Positions 8,547-19,500 are shown, counted from the stretch's first letter. The stretch is 45,732 nt of DNA from JBJENW01 sp051880395 (GCA_051880395.1 JBJENW010000297.1:1-45732), one strand, 5' to 3'. Made by a program: numbers and translations. Notes: generated by a model from the sequence alone, not told the origin.

Positions 8547-8560
8547 GCGTCGCCAGACGC
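8547..8560. other. Short hairpin in the 5' leader of the 201-residue protein gene
   Basis: GCGTC-gcca-GACGC forms a perfect five-base-pair hairpin in the leader of the plus-strand gene, 31 bases before its ATG. It is not followed by a T-run on either strand, so it is not an intrinsic terminator. It may simply stabilise or shape the leader. Confidence 0.4.
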
Positions 8561-8591
8561 CACAAAACATAGAAGAAAGGATGGACCTTAT

Positions 8592-9197
8592 ATGTTTCCA
8601 TGTCTTGGGATATTTTTAGCATTTATTCTGATCATGTCGTTTTTTCTTTCCCGCACAAAACAGCAGGAAAAAGACTCAACAGACGCATTCTGGGATCGAG
8701 AGCGCGCTGCAAACACAGTTCGCCGGAAAGATTTAAGCACACTTTCCTACATACAGATTCCTTTAGACTCCTTTGCACTCGGCCGTCATTTTGAGCCGGA
8801 AATCTGTGCTGAGGAAGAGAATCTTTACGCATTATCCCAAAAAAAGATTGTAAATCTTACGGGCATCAGCAATACCGATTTAAAATTAACCTATGGTACT
8901 GCAAATCTCGATTTTCTCACCGAGTGCGATACAAATTGTGCCACGCTTTTCCGGTCACTTGATTCCTATGCCGAGAAACTACTGCAGGCAGGAGACGACT
9001 CTCATGCCCAGATTATCCTTGAGTACGCTGTCAGCATCCACAGCGATGTCAGCAACAGTTTTTTATCGCTGGCAAAATTGTATGCAGACAAAGGGGAATC
9101 CCGAAAAATTGAAGCATTAACAGCTGCCTGCTCCCATTTCGACCCTTACCGACAAGACTCACTAAAAGAAAAACTTCTGGCGATTGCTCACGGATAA
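8592..9197 (+). CDS. Membrane-anchored protein of unknown function
   Basis: I do not recognise this 201-residue protein. It has one N-terminal hydrophobic segment (about residues 4-20: CLGIFLAFILIMSFFLS) that should act as a membrane anchor. A charged linker and a helical C-terminal half (about 115-200) follow. The latter has short helices resembling a tetratricopeptide-type fold (SHAQIILEYAVSIHSDVSNS). AAAGG lies about eleven bases upstream of the ATG. An out-of-frame ATG at 8581 opens only a 12-codon frame. The gene stands alone on the plus strand behind its own promoter, and no terminator is obvious after it. Confidence 0.75.
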   Translation: MFPCLGIFLAFILIMSFFLSRTKQQEKDSTDAFWDRERAANTVRRKDLSTLSYIQIPLDSFALGRHFEPEICAEEENLYALSQKKIVNLTGISNTDLKLTYGTANLDFLTECDTNCATLFRSLDSYAEKLLQAGDDSHAQIILEYAVSIHSDVSNSFLSLAKLYADKGESRKIEALTAACSHFDPYRQDSLKEKLLAIAHG

Positions 9198-9205
9198 TAC
9201 TTATT

Positions 9206-9286
9206 TTATGACATTGCCGTCATTCCTTCAAGTACTTTTTCCAAATCTTCGTTACGATTCACACAGTTTGTGATGCCCTTGCTGTT
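9206..9286 (-). pseudogene. Possible remnant of a gene 3' end
   Basis: On the minus strand 26 codons between two stops read NSKGITNCVNRNEDLEKVLE followed by GMTAMS and a stop. The composition is protein-like, with an amphipathic helix pattern, but there is no start codon or ribosome binding site and an in-frame TAA lies directly upstream. It may be the decayed tail of a lost gene. The match to any family is unknown and chance is possible. Confidence 0.25.
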
Positions 9287-9289
9287 TTA

Positions 9290-9447
9290 CCGAGAGGCAG
9301 ACTGTAAAAATTTAATAAAAATTTATGAATTCCTTTGTTTGTTTTTATAATCATATTTGTTTATTTATAAAAATTGTTTTTATTTATTTTTTTCTTTATA
9401 AAATAAAGTTTCGCTCGTTTTTTTCGCAAAAATTTCGGACATCATAT
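9290..9447. other. AT-rich intergenic stretch
   Basis: This stretch between the remnant and the next promoter is strongly A+T-rich, with several T-runs and no open frame I would call. It may act as an UP-element-like or curved region ahead of the strong promoter at 9448, or may hold a weak terminator for the plus-strand gene ending at 9197. No clear hairpin was found. Confidence 0.3.
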
Positions 9448-9476
9448 TTGACAACTTTCATTTCTGCCTCTATAAT
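9448..9476 (+). promoter_or_regulatory. Perfect-consensus promoter of the subtilase gene
   Basis: TTGACA (9448-9453), a 17-base spacer and TATAAT (9471-9476) match the housekeeping consensus at all twelve positions. The ribosome binding site AGGAGG (9536-9541) stands seven bases before the ATG at 9549. Together these predict high expression of the surface protease. Confidence 0.85.
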
Positions 9477-9548
9477 TACGGAAAAGTTTTGCACCCGTTT
9501 TTGCAGACTTTTAAGGGGAATGTGGGGAGAGAACGAGGAGGAAAAAAC

Positions 9549-12500
9549 ATGAGGAAAAAAGATTTAAAAAAACAAGTCGCCTCTCTGCTTGCCGCAGCTG
9601 TTGTGGCTTCCAGTATCGGGACAAATCCAATTCCAATTCTGGCAAAGACTGCGCCAAAATCAGAAACAGTCGCAAAACAAACCTCTATTCTATCACAGCT
9701 TCAGCAAGGAAAACTCTTACCGAACTCTGATAAAATCTCTGATCTTGACGGTTCACACAAAGAATCCGATGAAGTAACGATCATTGTAGAATTAAAACAG
9801 GATCCGCTCTTAGAGAAAAAGAACAAAGCTTCTGCACGCATGTTCGGAAGTTTTTCCTCTTCTACTCAAACTCTGGAATCGGCCCATAAACAGGCAAAAT
9901 CACAGATCAGCCAGTTACTAACACCAAACGCGAATCAGAAACGAAGTTTTTCTGTACAACAATCACCAGTAACATTTGGTTATGATTATTATGTTGTCAT
10001 GAACGGTTTTTCTGTTAAGACTCAGTTTCAAAACCTCGAAAAAATTCGGGCTCTTTCGAGTGTCAAACATGCCTATGTGGCAAACAGCTATTATATGGAA
10101 CAGCCAGAAGCTCCGATCGAGAAAAATATGGCAAACAGTTCAAAGATGGTTGGTGCTAATCTGGCAAATCAAAGCGGCTACACTGGAAAGAAAACGGTTG
10201 TATCTGTGTTAGATTCCGGGCTGGATGTCCACCACGATGCATTCAATTCTACCATGCCAAAAGATGTCAAATATCAAAAAAGTGATATTGAAAATCTGAT
10301 CAATCAGAAATCTCTTTCTGCAACAAATCCATATATCGATAAGGTTTATATCAACAAGAAAGTTCCTTATGTATATGATTACGCAGACCAGGATACCGAT
10401 GTCGCACCGGGAAGCGGGCAGTCCTCGGGCGAGCATGGTACGCATGTATCCGGAACGATTGCCGCTAACACGGAAAAACTGCAGGGTGTTGCACCGGATG
10501 CACAGCTGATGATGATGAAAGTATTTTCCAGTTCAAGTGGCAGCACTTCCGATGATATTCTACTCGCCGCTCTCGACGATTCTGTAAAACTCGGTGCAGA
10601 TGTCATTAATATGAGTCTCGGTTCCAGTGCCGGTTTCAGTTCTTACTCGAACGAAATTCAGCAGACAGTTTACCAGAGAGTCCAAAACGCCGGTATCAAT
10701 CTTGCAATTTCCGCTGGAAACAGCAACAACGCTGCCGTCGGCAATCAAAGTGGGGAAGGACTTGCCTATGCGACCGATCCGGATTATGCCATCGTCGGCT
10801 CGCCTTCTACGCTTCCTGCCGCAATGTCCGTTGCAAGTATGATCAGCACTCATATTACCAATGCACCTTACTTTTTAACAGGTGAGAAAAAAATCTATTT
10901 TACGGATGCCTCTCAACCAAGCGATCCAAAGATTTATGATCTGAACGGAACTTATCCATATGTATATTGCGGTGTCGGTACTGCGGAAGATTTCTCCAAA
11001 GCCGGAAACGTGAAAGGCAAGATCGCACTTGTAAAACGTGGCGAAATTTCCTTTTCTGATAAAACCCAAAATGCTGTCACAGCCGGCGCAAAAGCAATCG
11101 TCATCATGAATAATCAGTCCGGTGCCCTTACCATGCAGGTGGATGCGTATAAAATTCCGGCTGTCTCCATCACGCAGGAAGACGGAACCTATTTAAGAGA
11201 GCAAAAAACAAAAAAACTCTCTTTCTCAAAGGAGTATTTTGGTACGGAAGAAAATCCGAAGGGTTATCAGATGTCTGATTTCTCTTCCTGGGGATGCGCA
11301 CCAGATCTGAAACTGAAACCGGAAATCACCGCACCTGGAGAAAATATCTACTCCTGTGTCTTAGACAACCAATATAGTTTAATGAGCGGTACCTCCATGG
11401 CATCCCCTCATATTGCCGGTTTATTCGCAGATGCAAAACAGTATCTGAATGAAACCTATCCAAAACTGAATGCGCAGAAAAAATATCAGATTGCCAATGC
11501 CATGCTGATGAGTACTGCAACTCCAACAAAAGACACAAATGGAGAATATTATTCCCCAAGAAAACAGGGTGCCGGTCTGGCAAATATCGAAGACTTTGTG
11601 AGATCAGAAGCGTATCTGAGTGTCCCTGATTCGGATAAACCAAAAGCGGAACTCGGATACAATACAGACGGAACCTATTCTTTCCGTTTTACCGTAAACA
11701 ATCTGTCCAACAAAGAAAAAACCTATACATTAGATACCTCTGTATTACTGGAAGAGCTGACAAAAACAGGATGCTTTTCTCAATCCTGTAAAGACAAAAA
11801 TGGAGACGGTGCCACCGTTTCTTATGATGGCGTAACTGCAGACAACCAGGTAACTGTTGCCGCAAACAAAAGTGCCGATATTACCGTGAGCATCCGCCTG
11901 ACAGACGATTGTAAAGCTCAGTTAAAACAAAACTTTCCTAACGGCAATTATGTCGAAGGATTTGTCCGCCTGCTCAGCGAAGACAGCGTCGATCTAACCC
12001 TTCCATATTTAGGTTTCTTTGGCGACTGGCAGACAGTTCCAATTTTTGATGGCAGTGTTTTGGACGACTATCATATGTTCGGCAATCTTGTTTACAATAA
12101 AGTAAGCAATGTGATGGACTATCTTGGTCAGAATCTGCTCTACAAGATTCTCACTGGTGAGACAAAGATCGACCCATCCCGCTATGTCATCTCCCCGGAC
12201 AGCCTGCAGCAGATGTGCTCGGTACTCTCCACGCAGATCGGTCTGCTTCGAAATGTCGACCATTTAAGCTATGAATTCACGGATTCCAAGGGAAACGTCG
12301 TAAAACGGTTTGACTATGATCAGGTGATGAAATCTTATCTATATCAAAATCAGGTTGTCACATGGGCCGAGGCTCTCATGTACAATCCTCCGGCATTTGA
12401 CGGAACAGATGAAGATGGAAAGGAAGTACCAGAGGGCACCTATACCTGTACAGTTTCTGCCACTGCTGCCGGAACAGACGGGTCAAAACCGGATACCTGG

Positions 12501-15500
12501 AGTTTTGATTTTGCCTATGATAAGACCCCTTCCAAAGTCAAATCCTATCAAGTCACTACAGAAGACGACCACACCTATCTGAGTCTGACTGTAACCGACA
12601 ATCATTATTTAAGCGGCTATCAGATCGTTTATGATAACGAGGATGTTCTGCCTGCCGAAGTCACACCTGACCCGGACAAAACAGAATCAGGCAAGGATGT
12701 GGTAGACGAAAACGGGGATAAAGTGTATACCCTGCACTGCGACCTGACACCGCTTTTCGAACAATTAAAAGAGAAAAATATTGACCCAAAAGAAGTGACG
12801 ATCGATCTGTTTGACTATGCGATGAACGTCACCGAAAAGAAATTGAAACTCCATACCGACCAGACAGCAGACCAGAGCAGTGATGTGTCCACTCCATCGG
12901 AATCTGACGATTACAAGATTGACGACAATGGCGTATTACTCGAATACACCGGAATAAATACCGAGCTCACCATTCCGGAAGGTGTCAAAGAGATCTCGAC
13001 AAATGCCATTTCCTATGCGCAAAAATCAAAGATCACCAAAGTGACACTTCCAAAGAGTCTGGAAAAAATACAGGATTATGCGTTCAGTAACTGCACCGCA
13101 CTTCAAAAAGTTGTGGTACCAAAAGATAGTCATCTGGCGGAACTTGGAAGCAATGCATTTTCGTATACGGCAATTGATTCCTTTGCAATTCCGAAGAAGC
13201 TGAAAAAACTCGGTTCGAGAGCCTTCTATTATTGCGGAAATCTGAATCATATCACACTGCCGGATGATATGACCGAGATCGAATCGTATGCATTTGGACG
13301 CTGTACTTCATTGGATGATATCCATTTTCCGGAAAAATTAAAAAAGATCAATGAAGGAGCATTTAATGTTACCGCACTGCATGACCTGAACCTGCCTGAC
13401 AGCGTAGAGGAAATTGACAACTATGCATTCCGCAGTTGTGCGTTTGAATCCGTCACGCTGCCAAAAAGCTGCAAACGGGTTGGAGCACAATCCTTCTCCG
13501 GCTGCTTCTACTTAAAAGAGTGGATCGGTAATGATGCGTTAACCGAAATCGGACAAAATGCATTTGCCGAAGACAGCGCCTTGGAAACCGTCAAGATCGG
13601 ACCAAATGTGGAACTCATCGGTTCCACCGGTTCCGGAAAGAAAGCATTGCCTTCAAGTGTATTCCTCGGATGTACCAAACTAAAAACGCTCAATATCAAT
13701 AAGAACAACCGCGCTTACACCGTTGACGACGGTGCCCTGTTCGACAAAAAGAAAACCACACTTTACGCGTATATGTGCGGACGGACTGCATCCTATTTCA
13801 CCATGCCAAACAGTGTAAAAGAAATAGATGAACAAGCCTTTTACCAAGCCGTCGGTTTAAAGGATCTGGTCTTAAATGAGAAACTTGAAACCATCGGTGC
13901 GCAGGCATTTGACGGTTGCGAAGCGATCGTCTCCTTTAAAATACCGGATCGTGTCACCCAAATCGGAAAGGGAGCAATGCAAAACTGCACTGCCCTGCAA
14001 AACCTTGTCATCGGCGACAGCCTGCAATCCATTCCAAAAGACACCTTCCGCAATGATAAAGCACTGAAAAACGTCGTTATTGGAAGAAGTGTTGAGACGA
14101 TTGAACCAAATGCATTTGAAAACGCAGATGAAATGCAGTATCTGACGCTTCCTGATTCTGTGAAGACCTTGAAATATAACGCCTTCTTAGGATGTGAAAA
14201 ATTAAAATATGTACAGATTGGAAAAGATATGGAAGATTTAGACCCGACTGCCTTTTCCTTCTGTAACGCACTGGAAAGTTTCACCGTATCCAATGCAAAT
14301 ACGCACTACGCAGACCGAGAGAATGTCCTTTATTCGAAACAATACGATACGCTGTTAAAATATCCAGCTGCAAAGCCAAATGAAACCTTCAAGGTTCCAG
14401 ACGCTGTAAAAACAATTGCCTGCCGTGCTTTTGATGAAGCACAGCTATTGAAAAAAGTCGTACTTTCAAATGAAGTAGAGACCATCGAAGCGTATGCCTT
14501 TAACGACTGTAAGTCTCTCACCTCTGTCGACTTACCGGACAGTTTAAAAAGCATAAAGGACTGTGCCTTTGCCAATGCCGGACTCAAACGTATCCGCATT
14601 CCAAAAAATGTGACTTCTCTTCCATGGGGCGCATTTATGTTAAATGAAAATCTGACCTTTGTTGATCTGAGTCAGCCGGAACAACTGACTCTGGACTTTG
14701 GTGTATTTACCAGCTGTTCAAAGATTAAAACTATCCTTGTCGGAAACAATGTGACCTCTGTTGGATTCGCTGCAATCCCGGCAAACAAGGGGCTTACCAT
14801 CTACACACCGGCCGGTTCTGCAATGGATCAATATGCAAAGACCAATCAGATTCAGACGGTCAATTATAATGGATTTACCATTGTAACAACCGCAGAAACA
14901 GATACCGTACAAACAGGTGAAACATACCAGGCAAACCTGATGATCTTAGACGCAGAAGGCGCATTCAAAATAAGCTATACCGTAAAAAATGCGATCAGCC
15001 AGGAAGTACTTTCAACCGGCGAATTACCGGAAACAGAAAACAAAGAAGATGGCATTCCTCTGTCTTATGTTCCGGAAGTGTTCGGAAATTATGACATTGT
15101 CATTTCCGCTGTGGATGAAGTACAAAACAAAGCCGAAACCACCTTACACTTTGAAGCAACACCAGAAACCGTATCCTATGATTGGCAGTACGGAGATTAC
15201 GATACCACTGCTGCCCTCTATGAGCTGAGCCATGATACCATGCTTGCGCAAAACAGTCTGTTCAGACAAGCAAAACTTGAAATTTCAGATAAAGAAATGA
15301 CAGCCCATGTTCAGACGATCGGAGTCGACCAGCTTCAGTATTATGACGGAAGCACCTTTGTAGATGCACAAAAAGAAGAAGAGACCTTTATTCTTCCGAT
15401 GCGACAGGACAATCCAAGTATCATCGTCCGGCTAAGCATTCAAGGAACAGAAGTGACCGGTCGACTCGTCTTTGATTATGCAAATGCTGTCTTCAAAGAA

Positions 15501-15884
15501 AAAGAACAGGAAGTCATCCCTGTCGAGGACGGCCAGTACGCACTTTCCGGTTCTTTCTATGAACCAGATTGGGATGAAACATCTGCTTATAACCGATTTG
15601 TAGATAAAATGTATCTGATCCGCAAAGGAGAACAGACCACTCTGCTGATTCAGACAAAGCCATCCGATGGTGCATACTTACGTTCGCTGGCTCTTTCAAG
15701 CGGAGAAACCGCGGCCGTCATTGCGGATACAAATGGAAATCCAAACTATCTGCAGATTTCTCTTCCGCAGACAGTTGCTCTGACGGATGCAGTTGTAAAT
15801 ATAGGAGAAAACGATCATCCGATTCGCATCTTCCTTGATTTCACAACTCTTCAGCCGAATACAGAGAATTTACCACTTTCCTAA
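9549..15884 (+). CDS. Giant secreted S8 (subtilisin-like) protease with BspA-type leucine-rich repeats
   Basis: The 2111-residue protein begins with a signal peptide (basic head, hydrophobic run about 12-30). A propeptide-like region follows, then a subtilase domain with catalytic Asp222 (VLDSGLD), His296 (GEHGTHVSG), oxyanion Asn391 (SAGNSNN) and Ser616 (GTSMASPH). A PA-type insertion lies between Asn391 and Ser616 (about 450-560), as in lactocepin and C5a peptidase. An Fn3-like domain follows (about 700-830). From about residue 1120 to 1770 come many BspA/LRR_5 repeats with IPxxVxxIxxxAFxxC-type units. The C-terminus is beta-rich, with no LPXTG motif or membrane anchor, so release or non-covalent wall attachment is likely. 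A frame extension to 9489 from TTG lacks a signal peptide start and is rejected. Confidence 0.93.
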   Translation: MRKKDLKKQVASLLAAAVVASSIGTNPIPILAKTAPKSETVAKQTSILSQLQQGKLLPNSDKISDLDGSHKESDEVTIIVELKQDPLLEKKNKASARMFGSFSSSTQTLESAHKQAKSQISQLLTPNANQKRSFSVQQSPVTFGYDYYVVMNGFSVKTQFQNLEKIRALSSVKHAYVANSYYMEQPEAPIEKNMANSSKMVGANLANQSGYTGKKTVVSVLDSGLDVHHDAFNSTMPKDVKYQKSDIENLINQKSLSATNPYIDKVYINKKVPYVYDYADQDTDVAPGSGQSSGEHGTHVSGTIAANTEKLQGVAPDAQLMMMKVFSSSSGSTSDDILLAALDDSVKLGADVINMSLGSSAGFSSYSNEIQQTVYQRVQNAGINLAISAGNSNNAAVGNQSGEGLAYATDPDYAIVGSPSTLPAAMSVASMISTHITNAPYFLTGEKKIYFTDASQPSDPKIYDLNGTYPYVYCGVGTAEDFSKAGNVKGKIALVKRGEISFSDKTQNAVTAGAKAIVIMNNQSGALTMQVDAYKIPAVSITQEDGTYLREQKTKKLSFSKEYFGTEENPKGYQMSDFSSWGCAPDLKLKPEITAPGENIYSCVLDNQYSLMSGTSMASPHIAGLFADAKQYLNETYPKLNAQKKYQIANAMLMSTATPTKDTNGEYYSPRKQGAGLANIEDFVRSEAYLSVPDSDKPKAELGYNTDGTYSFRFTVNNLSNKEKTYTLDTSVLLEELTKTGCFSQSCKDKNGDGATVSYDGVTADNQVTVAANKSADITVSIRLTDDCKAQLKQNFPNGNYVEGFVRLLSEDSVDLTLPYLGFFGDWQTVPIFDGSVLDDYHMFGNLVYNKVSNVMDYLGQNLLYKILTGETKIDPSRYVISPDSLQQMCSVLSTQIGLLRNVDHLSYEFTDSKGNVVKRFDYDQVMKSYLYQNQVVTWAEALMYNPPAFDGTDEDGKEVPEGTYTCTVSATAAGTDGSKPDTWSFDFAYDKTPSKVKSYQVTTEDDHTYLSLTVTDNHYLSGYQIVYDNEDVLPAEVTPDPDKTESGKDVVDENGDKVYTLHCDLTPLFEQLKEKNIDPKEVTIDLFDYAMNVTEKKLKLHTDQTADQSSDVSTPSESDDYKIDDNGVLLEYTGINTELTIPEGVKEISTNAISYAQKSKITKVTLPKSLEKIQDYAFSNCTALQKVVVPKDSHLAELGSNAFSYTAIDSFAIPKKLKKLGSRAFYYCGNLNHITLPDDMTEIESYAFGRCTSLDDIHFPEKLKKINEGAFNVTALHDLNLPDSVEEIDNYAFRSCAFESVTLPKSCKRVGAQSFSGCFYLKEWIGNDALTEIGQNAFAEDSALETVKIGPNVELIGSTGSGKKALPSSVFLGCTKLKTLNINKNNRAYTVDDGALFDKKKTTLYAYMCGRTASYFTMPNSVKEIDEQAFYQAVGLKDLVLNEKLETIGAQAFDGCEAIVSFKIPDRVTQIGKGAMQNCTALQNLVIGDSLQSIPKDTFRNDKALKNVVIGRSVETIEPNAFENADEMQYLTLPDSVKTLKYNAFLGCEKLKYVQIGKDMEDLDPTAFSFCNALESFTVSNANTHYADRENVLYSKQYDTLLKYPAAKPNETFKVPDAVKTIACRAFDEAQLLKKVVLSNEVETIEAYAFNDCKSLTSVDLPDSLKSIKDCAFANAGLKRIRIPKNVTSLPWGAFMLNENLTFVDLSQPEQLTLDFGVFTSCSKIKTILVGNNVTSVGFAAIPANKGLTIYTPAGSAMDQYAKTNQIQTVNYNGFTIVTTAETDTVQTGETYQANLMILDAEGAFKISYTVKNAISQEVLSTGELPETENKEDGIPLSYVPEVFGNYDIVISAVDEVQNKAETTLHFEATPETVSYDWQYGDYDTTAALYELSHDTMLAQNSLFRQAKLEISDKEMTAHVQTIGVDQLQYYDGSTFVDAQKEEETFILPMRQDNPSIIVRLSIQGTEVTGRLVFDYANAVFKEKEQEVIPVEDGQYALSGSFYEPDWDETSAYNRFVDKMYLIRKGEQTTLLIQTKPSDGAYLRSLALSSGETAAVIADTNGNPNYLQISLPQTVALTDAVVNIGENDHPIRIFLDFTTLQPNTENLPLS

Positions 15885-15903
15885 CTGTGATTTTCTACCA
15901 TAA

Positions 15904-15947
15904 AAAACGTGCTGTCGGACAAGTCATTCTGTCCGACAGCACGTTTT
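15904..15947. terminator. Bidirectional intrinsic terminator
   Basis: An 18-base-pair perfect stem (15904-15921 with 15930-15947) and eight-base loop are flanked by A-run and T-run ends. It terminates the plus-strand protease gene ending at 15884 and the minus-strand MntP-like gene, whose stop codon lies at 15949-15951. Confidence 0.95.
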
Positions 15948-15948
15948 A

Positions 15949-16521
15949 TTACATTAAAATCTGTTTGATCACGACATCTACACCCGCTGCCAGAAGGATC
16001 CCTCCTCCGATGGCATAGGCTTTTGACTTTTGCTCATATCCGAAGTGATACCCCGTATAGGTTCCAAGGATCACCACTGCTACGGTCACTGCTGCGATCA
16101 TTGATAAAATCAGCAGAAGATCGGTCCCCATGAATGCAAATGCCGCTCCAATACATATCGTATTGACACTGGTCATGGCGATCATATGAAACATCCGTTT
16201 CAATTCCACACGCTCCACCCGATGTTCCATGATCCGCTCATTCTTGATCGCCTTTCGTATCATACGCACGCCTACGGCAAATAAGATTAATTCTACCAGC
16301 ACAAGTACCAGACGCTTATCCGTACTTTTCGACGGATACACCATCCCGGCAAGAAACGCACCGATAAACAATGCACCTACCTGTGTCGCTCCAATTGCCA
16401 ACGTGATCAGAAACAATGATTTCTTTTCAACCCGTGCCGTGAGCGCCCCCTCACATTCTGTGGCAGCAAAGATGTCAAGTGATATTCCGATTGTGATCAA
16501 TAAAACTTCCCACCAGTCCAT
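15949..16521 (-). CDS. MntP-like manganese efflux pump family protein
   Basis: The 190-residue integral membrane protein has about six hydrophobic spans and the size of the MntP family. Its first helix contains ISLDIFAATECEGALT, which corresponds to the conserved acidic motif of MntP (ISMDAFAVS...KG), with an extra Glu pair. A second similar half begins near SVNTICIGAAFAFMG, consistent with an internal duplication. Transport of Mn(II) is inferred from family resemblance only. AGGAGG precedes the ATG by five bases. It is 29 bases after the heptad-repeat gene and is the last gene of that transcription unit. Confidence 0.75.
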   Translation of the reverse strand: MDWWEVLLITIGISLDIFAATECEGALTARVEKKSLFLITLAIGATQVGALFIGAFLAGMVYPSKSTDKRLVLVLVELILFAVGVRMIRKAIKNERIMEHRVERVELKRMFHMIAMTSVNTICIGAAFAFMGTDLLLILSMIAAVTVAVVILGTYTGYHFGYEQKSKAYAIGGGILLAAGVDVVIKQILM

Positions 16522-16550
16522 CTGCTCCTCCTTGGCGTTTCCGCTTCTTC

Positions 16551-19500
16551 TTATTCGTCATCCTCGTCAGCTTTCACTGCATCGGTACGAATGATAAATT
16601 TCACACTGCCATTCTGACCGTCTGCAATACCACTGTAAGATTTATACTCTTTTCCGGCATCCATGACAGCTTTTACACGACTCGTCAGATCTTTGACATC
16701 TCCGTTGTATGCGTCTACCAGTTTCTGAATCGCCTCCTCGTCAAATTCTTCCAATCCCTCGCTCAGTTCTTTTGCTCCATCTGCAAGATCCGATGCTCCA
16801 TCCACCAGTTTACTGTTATTCGATACCAGCTCCGCAGAACCGTCTTTTAACTGGCTGACTGCCGATGTCAGGGATGCAACTCCTGCGGTCAGTGACGGTA
16901 CTTTTTCGTCAAGTGTTCCAAGACCGTCCCGTAGTGTTCCAAGACCATCTGCAAGCTGTGCGGTTCCTTCTGCAAGTCCGGTCTGGTGACTTCCGTCCGG
17001 ATTTGTCGCACCTGCAACTGCACCGTGCATCTTTACCAATCCCTGTTCTAAGGTATTTGAACCGGTCAATAACGCTTTGGTTCCTTCTACTAATCCGGTC
17101 TGATGACTTCCGTCTGCTTTTGTCGTACCTGCCAGACCATTGACCACATCACCGGTTCCTTTATATAACGTCTTAGAACCTTCTGCTAACTGAGAGGTCG
17201 CTTCGCATAATCCAGTGACATGTTTTCCGTTTGCATCTTTGTATCCGGTCAGATTCTTCTGTAATGTTCCGCTTCCGGTGTTCAGGGTATCCAATCCCTC
17301 CGATACCTCTTTTGTTCCGGATGCCAGTGCATTGATTCCTGTATGCAGAGAGGCTGCTCCACTGCTCAAAGTAGCTGCCCCATCACGCACAGAAGCCGCT
17401 CCGCTCGATGCAGATGCTGCTCCGGCTGCCAGCTGCTCAGCTCCGGCCTGTAACTGAGAAGCACCGTCTGCAACAGATGCTGCTCCGGCTGCCAGGGTAT
17501 CCAGGCTTTCAGCTGAAAGCCCCGAACCGTTGATTCCGGATGCCAGTGGACCTGCAATCTGCTGTGCCGCTTCCACTCCGCCACTGACACCAGCGTACTG
17601 CATTGCCTTTGCCGCCACTGCTGAAACATTTGCCTGTTTTTCTGCCAGTGCACTCTGTGCCGCTACAAACTGATCGACATATCCGCCATATGCACCCTGT
17701 CCTGCTGCATTTAAAGCTGCTTTAAAACCTGCTGCATCAGAGAGGCCATAGGAACTACCGCTCATAGACATATACATCGGAATTCCTGCCTGTGTACTCA
17801 ATGTCTGGTTGACATCAAACAACAACTGACCGGTTGCCGCATAGCTTGCGGCTGTATTGGTCAGATCTGTGATCGCATTTGTCAGATCTGCTGCCGCTGC
17901 ATCGGTGCTTCCATATCCGAAGGATGCCTGTTGCTGCTGTAAGTTTGCAACTGTTGTATTTAATGTATTGACCTGTGTGAGCATATCTTTCAATCCTCCG
18001 GTCAGCTGGCTGACACCGTCGCTGACTTGTTTTGCACCTGCTGCCAGTGTCTTACTGTTTTCTGCAAGAGAAGCACTTCCATCTGATACCTGTTTTACAC
18101 CGTCTGCCAGATCCTTGCTTCCGGTTGCAAGTGTTGCCGCACCGTCCGACAGGCTCTTGGAACCATTCACTGCGCCATCTTCCTTATAAAATCCCTCTTT
18201 CAGTGACTGCGCACCGGTGGATAATTTTCCGGCTCCACTGTGAATCTCTCCCACAGCACTCGACACACTGGCTGCCCCTTTATTGACCTGACCTGCTCCG
18301 TCACTCAGTGTCTTTGCACCTTTTTTCAGATCTTTCGAACCTTTCAATAAGGCATTGGCTCCGTCATTGACGCTCGATACACCGCTCTTTAATGTTCCGG
18401 CTCCGTCTTTCAACTGTCCGGTTGCCTGAGAAAGGCTCTGTGCTCCGCTGTTAATGGTATCAATCGCCGTCTTTGCAGATTTCGCACCTGAGAACAACTG
18501 TCCGACACCAGTCGAAAGCGTTGGAACCGCCTCCGCCAGAGGAGAAACACCTGTCTTTAAATCTCCCAGATATCCATCGATCTTTGCAGCTCCGTCTGTA
18601 TAATCTTTCACACCGTCTCTCAAATCTTTTGCTCCATCTGCAAGCTTTCCACTTCCGTCTGTCAATTGTTCTGTAGCATCTGTCATGTCACCCATTTTTT
18701 CATCCAGATCATCCAGACTCAAAGCATCCATGTCCAATGTATCCTCATTCAACGGAACGGCAATCGACATTGTCATATCCAGTGAAAACTCTTTTACATC
18801 TGCTGTAATCTCTACAGAATCCGGAAGCGTATCGCCATCTTTTAAATCTTCCTGCGTCACCTTTAGGTTTTCTGCCATACCAGGCATCGCCATACCGACA
18901 ACTACATTATTTTTTCCGTCGGAGATGACTTTTCCGTGATCGATCTCAATATTCGTAAAATCATCATTTAAGATCATCCCGGTTAAAACAGTAAACGGAA
19001 CATTCAGCGTTTCCTTCTCTCCGTTAATTTCTTTCTCGGTCTGTGCATTGTTTGTATAATCAATATGAATCGTCACTTTTCCACTCTTGCCTGCGAGGTC
19101 TTCTGGGGAAATTTCTTTTCCGTCGAGATAGTATGTGATCTTCTCGGTGATCGGTGCCTCTGCATCGGTCGTTCCCTGATAATAAATATCGTTGCCGTCT
19201 GCCTGCCAGGTAATCTCATCTCCATTCTGTGTAAATGTTTCGTCACCTTTTACATTTTCGATGTCATCCAGATCTGAGGTATCTGTCAGCTCCTCTTTTT
19301 TATCATGGTTCTTTAACCAGTTGCTGACAATGATGTCCTGAGATTCTCCATTCGAATCCGCGATCACATAGACGGTTTCCTCTTTATCAGTTTTACTCTC
19401 CTTCTTATCTTTTGCAACATCAGAAAGCTGATCGATCAGTTTCTCTTTCAGTTCCTCTTCTTTTTCATCTGTCTTTTCTGTTTCCTTGTCAGAATCTTTC

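Noticed and set aside
9489..9548. TTG start for the protease 20 codons upstream
   Set aside because: The resulting N-terminus breaks the signal peptide; AGGAGG at 9536-9541 fits the ATG at 9549.
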